A stretch of 64,000 nucleotides of DNA, from positions 3,740,001 through 3,804,000 of the forward strand of contig JAWQUS010000003.1 of the NCBI GenBank assembly GCA_036365455.1, read 5' to 3'. Positions 42,490 through 50,082 of the stretch are shown piece after piece; the first letter of the stretch is position 1, and every line of letters starts with the position of its first letter. A model generated the notes under the pieces. It ran no database searches. It was not told the DNA's origin and saw nothing but the letters and a program-made list of their open reading frames with translations. The position numbers and the translations under genes were made by a program. The DNA is from Macrosoma leucophasiata (taxonomy: Eukaryota; Arthropoda; Insecta; Lepidoptera; Hedylidae).

Positions 42490-43167
42490 ACTGGTGGCAG
42501 AGCTCCAGTGACGGAGCTCGCGGGCATAGGCACCACCGCATTACCTAATTTACTTGCCGCTAAGTGGTAGTGTTTAGCACTATCGTGTTCCGGTCAGGTG
42601 GTCATGTACGGCCCTATAATTTCCGGCACAGAGGCATAACACCTTAGGCCTCAGGAGTGGTAACGCATATGCATTTTGACCTTAGTCTTTGTGTAAGTGT
42701 CTATAGGCTGCAGTCATCATCATTTCAGCCGAAAGACGTCCACTGCTGAACAAAGGCCTCCCCCAAAGAATGCCACAACGAACGGTCCTGGACCGCCCTC
42801 ATCCAACGATTGCCCACGACCTTCACCAGGTCGTCGGTCCACCTCGTGGGGGGCCTGCCTACGCTTCGTCTTTCGGTACGCGGTTGCCACTCCAGAACTC
42901 TTCTGCCCTAACGGCCGTCAGTTCTGTGAGCTATGTGCCCTGCCCACTGCCACTTGAGTTTCGCTATTCGGTGGGCTACGTCGGCTACTTTGGTTCTCAT
43001 GCGGATCTCCTCGTTTCTGATTCGATCTCGCAGAGAAATTCCGAGCATAGCCCTCTCCATTGCTCTCTGAGTGATCTTGGGCCTTCTTATGAGGCCCATA
43101 GTGAGCGACCACGTTTCAGTTCCGTATGTCATCACTGGCACTGCCACTTCCATTACATAAAAAAAAC
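42490..43167 (+). mobile_element. SINE-A split by an RTE fragment
   Basis: SINE body 42490-42721 (head to GGCTGCAGTCATCAT) and its last bases 43142-43167 (CTGCCACTTCCATTACATAA) enclose the minus-strand LINE piece. Some SINE sequence between TCATCACT and GCCACTTCC is missing. Confidence 0.75.
42722..43140 (-). pseudogene. RTE-type LINE, C-terminal reverse transcriptase fragment
   Basis: Minus-strand protein: MTYGTETWSLTMGLIRRPKI, QRAMERAMLGISLRDRIRNEE, IRMRTKVADVAHRIAKLKWQ and WAGHIAHRTDGR. The YGxETWxLT motif and RxMERAMLGISLRDRIRNEEIR are signature RTE sequences following the catalytic core; WAGHIAHR matches the 743-991 fragment. The downstream (minus-strand) part is frameshifted and ends in (ATG)n at the SINE junction. 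No catalytic YADD is included. Confidence 0.85.
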
Positions 43168-43227
43168 GGTAAGAAAATATAGCAATGTGCTCGTATTTCT
43201 TAATCATTAGCATTATAACACGATAGC

Positions 43228-43586
43228 CAATGGTAAAGTATCCGAGTGTGTGTCGGGTGTTTGATGTGTGACTGCTAGTAACGAATTGAAATGCGCGTTA
43301 CCGTGCTTCGGAGGGCACGTTGACACAGTATAGATGCAATACTGTGACGTTAAGCCGTTGGTCCCGGTTGCTATCGATAGATAGCAGTCATTAAACCTCG
43401 TAGGAGACCTTATGGGCGGTTTGTCATGCGACAAACATCCGACAGCGGGTTGGCCACTAACCCGTACCTCCACCAATCCGTATTGGAGCAGCGTGGTGGA
43501 GTAAGCTCTAGGCCTCCCTCCAAAAAGGGGAGAGACTCGTGCCCAGCAGTTGGACGTATAATGGGTTGCCATTATTATTATTATTT
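43228..43586 (+). mobile_element. SINE-C with small internal insertion
   Basis: Decayed head, then CCGTGCTTCGGAGGGCACGT, a stretch of about 28 bp (TGACACAGTATAGATGCAAT region) not seen in other copies, and the normal body to GGGTTGCC(ATT)n. Confidence 0.75.
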
Positions 43587-44332
43587 TAAGGGACAACCTC
43601 TCTCACTATCTTCTTTGATAAAGGCATGTAACACAAGGGCAAACTAATAAATTATAACTAGTACAATATTTATTAACTCTAACTCACTTGGATTCCATTT
43701 AAAATAATGTTTTAGAGAAGCAACATTTTAAACGAATAAAACTTAGCTCTTTCAAATAGAAAGTCGGAATTATCTTGGTTTACAAATCTTTTGTTGGAGT
43801 ACCATTACTGGCAATTTACGGAGTTCTTTAGAGAATAGATAGTTCTTTTAAGACCTAGTTTATGACTAGCTTACTTCTATGACTTCATCGGAGTATTGTT
43901 CCCTGATACAAAATACCTTTTCCTAGCTACATAACTATTTATCTACTATTTTGGGTGTTACAATTAATAGTAATATAATAATACAATAAGACTACTACCA
44001 CTAATCTATCGCCGTCATAGAGCAACACGGGCCACCGGCCGCGGCGGGCCGGAGGGGAGTAGCCATACGCATTCTTTCCCCTCTGTCAAAGTACAAAACC
44101 AAATGGTCCTATGCCTGTCGCCCAGGTATTTAAATGTGTGCATGAAATTGTTTATGTATTTTGTTAAAGTCAAGGTGTAAGTTTCGTAGTAATAGACGAT
44201 TTTTGTAGCCCCGCAAAAAATGACAATCTATTTTGCATCGGTAATAAACGCTATGGTCCGCCGCGACCGGTGGGCTGAGTTGCTTTATGATCGTGGTAGT
44301 TCGGTAGAAAATGTAATACGTTATATTCAAAG
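43587..44332. other. Spacer, nothing recognised
   Basis: Mostly AT-rich with one GC-rich patch at 44028-44060 (GGCCACCGGCCGCGGCGGGC). No gene, tRNA or repeat supported. Confidence 0.4.
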
Positions 44333-44346
44333 ATGTATGTATGTCG

Positions 44347-44992
44347 TTTTTATATTATTTCGCATTAACACATGCTTGTGAAATATATTTTATTTTTAAA
44401 GAAAAATGGAAAGAAAAATTCGACTTCAGGCGAGACTCGAACTCGCGACCTACTGGGAATCTAGTCCAGCCGCTCTTCCAATTGAGCTACTGAAGCCCTG
44501 CTCGATTTGTCAAATCTTTCCTTCACATCTATTGCATTGCTTTATGGTAGCAGCAGCGCCATCTATTACCAACTATGCTAGTTGGGCAACCGATATAATA
44601 GACTTTTCAGTTTATTGAATATCGTAAAGAAGTCGCTTTTACCCTTAATAATTGTTTTTATATTATTTCGCATTAACACATGCTTGTGAATTATATTTTA
44701 TTTTTAAAGAAAAATGGAAAGAAAAATTCGACTTCAGGCGAGACTCGAACTCGCGACCTACTGGGAATCTAGTCCAGCCGCTCTTCCAATTGAGCTACTG
44801 AAGCCCTGCCCGATTTGTCAAATCTTTCCTTCACATCTATTGCAATGCTTTATAGTAGCAGCAGCGCCATCCACTAACCAACTATGCTAGTTAGCTCAAT
44901 TGGAAGAGCGGCTGGACTAGATTCCCAGTAGGTCGCGAGTTCGAGTCTCGCCTGAAGTCGAATTTTTCTTTCCATTTTTCTTTAAAAATAAA
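44347..44992 (-). mobile_element. tRNA-like foldback retroposon (family E), compound copy, 14-bp target duplication
   Basis: ATGTATGTATGTCG is repeated exactly at 44333-44346 and 44993-45006, so the 646 bp between are one insertion. Unit 1 (44347-44654) and unit 2 (44655 on) are tandem minus-strand copies, each with tail, tRNA-like domain (44424-44496 in unit 1; 44731-44803 in unit 2) and upstream region (ATCTATTACCAACTATGCTA in unit 1). The right 101 bp are inverted, giving 103-bp arms 44695-44797 and 44892-44994 around a 94-bp loop. No protein coding. Confidence 0.8.
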
Positions 44993-45027
44993 ATGTATGT
45001 ATGTCGTTGAGAAAAGCGAATGTCGCT

Positions 45028-46090
45028 GCTGGCATCGCGTGTTATGTAAGATGGAAAATAATTAAGAAATTTCTCGTTAACACTTCCCTAGTCCGGGTCG
45101 CAAGTCCGGCAAAAGAATTTCATTACGGGTGGCTGAGTTAGGGATTGCAGTCAATTGGAATTCCACGTATCGGTATTTGTAGAATTACGGAAGTAAATGA
45201 CTGAGAAAAATGTTGGAGGAAAGAGGTGTATAAGTTTTAATAGAGCAAATGAAGATTTAATATTAAAAGTAATATAAATATTTCATTCGACTTATGGTTG
45301 TGTTTTCTAAGAGTTATTTTTAGCTTTTAAAAACGATTATGTTGTGTTATAACAATTCTCTTTTCATGGCTAGTATTAAAAAAATATGTGTTTCTTCCAA
45401 TCGCGAAATCTATAAATTAACTTATTAATTAATAGTAGGTACCTAAATAAATTACATAATTTAAATGTTTTGTTTTTTTTTTTAATTTGTGAACAACAAC
45501 TAATAGTGCCAAACATAGTTATACTCTTGGTGTCGCATGCTGATAACAATTTAGCGACAAATAATAATTATCTACGGTAATTTTAACAAGATTTCTGTAC
45601 CAGCAAAAGCCTACAGTGAAGCCTATATAGACAAATGAGTTGTTTTTGCACGAAAACGGGTTGATAAACTAAAGTTTTTGAAACGAAAAATACAAATCCG
45701 CACAAAGTCTACACTGAAAACTGCTATTTTACCCGCATTCCAAAAGGCGCCCATACAACGGATATTGCCAAAACAAGGATGAAACCGTCACGTTTTCGTT
45801 CACACACGAATAAGCACTACGAACGGCAGAATAGAAACGTTTACGCAAACTTTAAGGGCGTAGTTGGTACCACTTTACGTTCGAATGGGTTTTCCGTTTG
45901 ATTTCCGGTAAAACATGGCAGGATGACGCGCGTTAGACGTCATGGTTGTGGGAAAGGCAAAAACGTTCATTTTCTTTTGATTACTGATTTGAAGTAATTT
46001 GCATGTTAAAGGGTTAACTTGCCTTTTAGTTCCGCGGTTATGTGGTTTATAATATTCCCAATTACTTCTTACGTTTAAACCCATGTTAGT
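45028..46090. repeat. Local segmental duplication, copy 1
   Basis: 45028-45140 (GAAAATAATTAAGAAATTTC, GAATTTCATTACG) matches 55512-55625. 45645-46075 (AACGGGTTGATAAAC, CACACACGAATAA, GAATGGGTTTTCCGTTTGAT, GGGAAAGGCAAAAACGTT, GTTAAAGGGTTAACTTGC) matches 56590-57320. The order is kept. The middle part does not align. No exon recognised in any copy. Confidence 0.65.
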
Positions 46091-46211
46091 GGTGGCGAGC
46101 CCATTTACTTTTCTGGGCACTTTATCAAACTCCAAGGGCAGTACTGTTAAATTTCCGAGTATAGAAAAATCGAAAATATTCTAAATCTGTTTTAGAAATT
46201 TTATTTAAAAC

Positions 46212-46375
46212 TAACTGTCCCGGCAAACTTCTACTAATGAAATAGTGGTTTTTACTATTTCCCTTCAATTTCTTCAATTTTCTTACCTTGTAAACCTTCC
46301 CTGGACTTCCAAAAATCATTCAAAACCAAAATTTGCCAAATCGGTCCAGCCGTTCTCGATTTTTATATATATGTA
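46212..46375 (-). mobile_element. Helitron-like fragment, decayed end
   Basis: Complement has AACGGCTGGACCGATTTGG, and its terminal GAAGTTTGCCGGGACAGTTAG, where CTAG has become TTAG. The 5' limit is unclear. Confidence 0.45.
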
Positions 46376-46482
46376 TTCTTTTCAGCAACACATGGTTTAT
46401 TTCTTTCATGTAGTAAAACAGACTTATATATATATAGACTATCGGTTTGCTACCGCTTCGCACTGGTGCAATGTTTTATATC

Positions 46483-46670
46483 AGGTGGTAATCTGCGGCC
46501 CTGTAACTTCCGGCGCAGAGGCAAAACACCTAATGCCTCAGGAGTGGCAGCGCATCTGCATTTTGACCTTTGGTCATTGTGTCGGTGTCTATAGGCTGTA
46601 GTCATCACTTAACATCAATATAAACTGCATGCTTGTTTGCCACTTCCATTATATAAAAAAAAACATCCCA
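46483..46670 (+). mobile_element. SINE-A, 5'-truncated
   Basis: Starts at CAGGTGGTAATCTGCGG and ends CCACTTCCATTATATAAAA. CCTAATGCC/GGCAGCGC subfamily. Confidence 0.8.
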
Positions 46671-47345
46671 AAACACAACGAATGTTTCGTCTTTATAATT
46701 TTAGTATAGATTTAAAGGGTACATTAATAATTTAAAAGAATTAGTGTAGTAAAAATTAACAAATTATTCCCTGTTGGCACCATTATCCCTTCCTATGGCA
46801 AGACCATAGAAGGATATTATTATATACACCTACAAGTAATGTAATATTGTACCATACCCTTCAAAGGAGCCGCTCCATTTTGATTGATCCAATTAATATA
46901 ACCTTACACGTGTGTTCTTTCTCCCCTCAAAGCTAATTACCAAAAAGGTTTTCGCAACGTATCCTGTCGTGATTGATTAATCAAAATATATGTTTTATCA
47001 CGAATTAATTAAGTTCCGTTGAAAATTCCTACAATTTTCAACTTTTTGACAGGTTGCCTTGTAGAGTACAAGTTGCCGTTCCCCGGTGCCGGAGTTTTCA
47101 CGATAAATTAGTTTGTATGACAAATTATCATGTGTACGTCATGATTTATAGAGTTTGAGTTAATGGTTAAAGATGGCTGCTTTCACGGAAATGTTGTTGG
47201 GGTTTTGTCATTACTGTGCGTATAATGTTTCTGTTTTTGAAAGGTGGTTTTATATAACATTTCTTAGAAGAAAATTATACTGAAAATATTAGGTACACGT
47301 CTCTTTTAATTTATTCGTCTATTACGTCTCTAATCTCTATTAACG
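46671..47345. other. AT-rich spacer, nothing recognised
   Basis: About 670 bp without a supported feature. Confidence 0.45.
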
Positions 47346-47560
47346 GACGACCTGGTGAGTCCAGCGGTGTGATATGCCCGTTTGATTCGAAGGGTCGCGG
47401 GTTCGATCCCCGCACCGGGACAAATATTTGTATCGCCTACAGATATTTGTTTCGGGTCTAGGTTTTTGTGTATGTGTTGTATGTGTACAACGGCACCCAC
47501 GACACAGGTTTATACCTACGTACTGTGGGGCTGTGAGTGTAAAGCGTATTTTATTTGATT
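47346..47560 (+). mobile_element. SINE-B (tRNA-derived), full length
   Basis: GGACGACCTGGTGAGTCCAGCG head, A-box-like TGAGTCCAGCGG, B-box GGTTCGATCCC, CGCACCGGGAC stem closure, then the family body to GTATTTTATTTGATT. A SINE-A begins six bases later. Confidence 0.8.
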
Positions 47561-47566
47561 AAAAGT

Positions 47567-47856
47567 ACTGGTGGTAGAGCTCCAGTGACGGAGCTCGTGG
47601 GCGTAGACACCACGGCATTACCTAATATACTTGCCACTAGATGGTAGTGTTCAGCACTATCGTGTTCCGGTCAGGTGGTAATATACGGCCCTGTAATTGC
47701 CGGCACAGAGTGTGCCAGTCCAGGCCAGGCCTCTGTGCCAGTGGTAACGCATCTGCATTTTACCCTGGGTATTTGTGTGGGTGTCTGTAGGCTGCAGTCA
47801 TTACTTAACATCAACGTGAACTGCATGCTGTTTGTCACTTTCATTACTAAAAAAAG
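47567..47856 (+). mobile_element. SINE-A, full length, altered middle
   Basis: Head and tail are typical. The stretch expected to be CATAACACCTTAGGCCTCAGG is replaced by GTGTGCCAGTCCAGGCCAGG. Confidence 0.8.
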
Positions 47857-47877
47857 TATTTAATGATTGATGAAAAG

Positions 47878-48125
47878 AAAGTAAGTTCCTCGTCTCAAGC
47901 CGCCGACATGGCGCCAACAAACGCGTGTTGCCCGTCGACATCTTGGCGGCTTGTGGACGTACGCTCAGTTGCCCGGCGACACTTGAGCGATACTGACAAG
48001 TAAGTTCCTCATCTCAAGCCGCCGAAATGGCGCCGACAAACTTTTCTAAATTGCAATGTGTAAAGCCGTCAACTAACCCGCCGACAAAAAGTTGCCGACG
48101 TAGGTCGGCAGCCCGGCGGACTCTG
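47878..48125. repeat. GC-rich direct repeat (AAGTAAGTTCCTC / GGCGCC)
   Basis: AAGTAAGTTCCTCGTCTCAAG followed by CCGCCGACATGGCGCC at 47879 recurs at 47999 with three changes. The surroundings are unusually GC-rich with many CCGCCGACA-like words. The visible open frame is short and I do not call it a gene. Confidence 0.5.
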
Positions 48126-48332
48126 TGTGTATTGCGCTTTAGGTGGCCCAGCATTCTGCCTCGTCTGTTTTATATTTTATATTTATCTCTCGTCTCTCAC
48201 CAAAGCAAGCACCTCTTCATTGGTTTTCTTCTCCATCCAGCTAATTCCCTCCATCCTCCTCCAACACCACTTTTCGAATGCCTCCAATTGATAAAAATAT
48301 ATAATACAGAAATATATTTCAGAAGCTGTGAA

Positions 48333-48604
48333 TGGTGATAGAGTTCAAGTATAGGAACTCGAGGACGTACATCACCGCATTACCTAATCAATCTGCCGCT
48401 AAATGGTAGTGTTCAGCACTGTCGTGCTCCGGTTAGATGGTATTGCACAGCCCCGTAATAACTTATCAGAGACATATTAACTAAGGTCTCAGGGGTGGCA
48501 ACGCATCTGCATTTTCACCTCTGGTCTTTGTGTAGGTGTCTATAGCCTGCTGTCATTACTTAACATCAATGTGAATTGCATGCTTGTTTATCACCTTCAT
48601 TATA
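48333..48604 (+). mobile_element. SINE-A, old subfamily, target of the LINE
   Basis: Head GGTGATAGAGTTCAAGTATA, body CAGCCCCGTAATAAC and tail ATCACCTTCATTATATA. Its 3' edge is directly joined to the LINE at about 48610. Confidence 0.75.
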
Positions 48605-49497
48605 TATTCAAAAAGCCTACGGTGCCAACAAAATCACCGGATATCAACGCCCAGGAGGAGGACTGTTGCGATGAGTTCTTGGATACTGATGACCAAGTCA
48701 GTCCTCCATCTCCATCGGTACAGCCTGCCGTAGTCGATTTGGTCAGGGAAATTAGATACCTCAGGAACCAGATGCGTGAAGTCCGGGATGAGATTCGCGA
48801 ATATCGCCGGGAAGTATTAGAGCTACGCTCAGCATTGGAGGTATGCAATAAACGCGTTGAGGGACTGGAGGGCAGACTGCAGGTGCTTGAGAGCCGACCG
48901 GAACGTAGCTCCACGGAGAACGAAGTAGTCAAGCTTGAAAGCACAGTGGCGCAGCTCAAGCTTGAACTGAATGATCGCGAGCAAGAGGCACTCTGTTCTG
49001 ACTTAGAAATTGCAAATTTGCCTGAGGAGAAGGGGGAGAACACCTTGCACACTGTTGGCCTCATAGCGGCAAAGCTCGGAGTGACCTTGCAACCGCAAGA
49101 CATTGTTTTTGCAGAACGCATAGGGCCCTACACCGAGCGCTCGGGCGACACTCTTCCGGCGAGGGAGCGGCGCATCGTCGTACGCCTAGTGAGACGTGGG
49201 CTGAGAGACGAGCTCTTGAGGAGTGCGCGGCTGCGTCGTGATGCCACCTCGGAAGGACTTGGACTTCATGGACCTCCACGGCGCTTTTATTTAAATGAAC
49301 GGCTTACTAAGACCAACAAATTTTTGTTATTCCGCGTCCGTGAAGCAGCCAGTAAGTACGGTTGGAGGTATACGTGGGCCAAGCAGGGACGAATACTAAG
49401 TAAAAAGAAAGATGGTAGTAAAACCCACTGGATCCGCTCAGATAATGATGTCGAACGTGTTTTTTGCCCTGAACACGATCATGATAACTCTAACTAG
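48580..49497 (+). CDS. LINE ORF1 protein with coiled coil and baculovirus-FP-like domain
   Basis: An RNA-binding/chaperone role is inferred by analogy with other LINE ORF1 proteins. From the first ATG (48580) it is 305 residues. The first ten or so (MLVYHLHYIF) are encoded by the SINE-A tail, so the true LINE part begins near KKPTVPTKS. Residues about 55-135 are a long charged coiled coil (RNQMREVRDEIREYRREVLE; KRVEGLEGRLQVLESR). From about 135 an FP-like domain follows: LEIANLPEEKGEN, DIVFAERIG, RRIVVRLVRRGLRDELLRSA, RRFYLNERLTKTNKFLLFRV, KYGWRYTWAKQGRIL and HWIRSDNDVERVF. This domain resembles that in baculovirus FP25K and is common in lepidopteran LINE ORF1 proteins. The expected N-terminal zinc-binding part is absent. 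Stop TAG at 49495. High confidence in family, low in activity. Confidence 0.8.
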   Translation: MLVYHLHYIFKKPTVPTKSPDINAQEEDCCDEFLDTDDQVSPPSPSVQPAVVDLVREIRYLRNQMREVRDEIREYRREVLELRSALEVCNKRVEGLEGRLQVLESRPERSSTENEVVKLESTVAQLKLELNDREQEALCSDLEIANLPEEKGENTLHTVGLIAAKLGVTLQPQDIVFAERIGPYTERSGDTLPARERRIVVRLVRRGLRDELLRSARLRRDATSEGLGLHGPPRRFYLNERLTKTNKFLLFRVREAASKYGWRYTWAKQGRILSKKKDGSKTHWIRSDNDVERVFCPEHDHDNSN

Positions 49498-49593
49498 TAA
49501 ACATCTCTTTTTAAGTTTCTTCACTATTTTTTTTTTTTTACTGTTTGTTTTATCTCCTATACAACTGTAATATATCAACTTTGTTTTGTGTTT

Positions 49594-50082
49594 ATGGTGT
49601 TAATTACACATTGTTTTGGTTGTGGGAAGCTAGCATTCCTCAAACGAAAGTTTATAATTATTATGTATATTCAATTTACTTATTATTATTTATATGCAGT
49701 TTACATAGACACACACTTTATAACGTTTATACTTGATCTTATAAATTATATACACCATCTACTTAATAATTTACATATTGTACATAGAAAGATAGTTATT
49801 ATAAAATTATTTAAAGTACCAAACAATTTCTATAGTCTACAATCAAACTATTATACAATTTATACTCAGAACGTATTGCACATACTGGATAAATCTTTCA
49901 TTTTTGTATGTGCTTCCAACTGCGTAATAATTATCAATAGTTTTATAACTATAGATTTGAATGCTTTCCTCTTAATTTTTACACTGTTATTGCCAACTTA
50001 TGATTCCTTTATTCTGCCTGCATTTGTGTTAACTGAAGTTATATATTATGTTACTCATTTTAAACCGCTGCGGGCAAAATAA
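49594..50082 (+). CDS. Possible third ORF in the LINE linker, hydrophobic
   Basis: A 162-codon frame from ATG 49594 to TAA 50080, starting 96 bp after ORF1 ends and overlapping the open region of ORF2 by 19 bp in another frame. The region is about three-quarters A+T, where stop codons should be frequent, so a frame this long is unexpected but not impossible. Composition is Ile/Leu/Tyr/Phe-rich with stretches such as MYIQFTYYYLYAVYI and NAFLLIFTLLLPTYDSF that could be membrane segments. That composition also follows from T-rich codons. No homology recognised. It may be chance, or an accessory LINE protein. Confidence 0.35.
   Translation: MVLITHCFGCGKLAFLKRKFIIIMYIQFTYYYLYAVYIDTHFITFILDLINYIHHLLNNLHIVHRKIVIIKLFKVPNNFYSLQSNYYTIYTQNVLHILDKSFIFVCASNCVIIINSFITIDLNAFLLIFTLLLPTYDSFILPAFVLTEVIYYVTHFKPLRAK

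Noticed and set aside
42770..43210. 146-codon plus-strand frame
   Set aside because: Antisense of the RTE reverse transcriptase fragment.
44424..44496. Candidate tRNA gene
   Set aside because: The domain recurs in every long family E copy, has a mismatch in the anticodon arm and lies inside inserted repeats; treated as tRNA-like repeat sequence.
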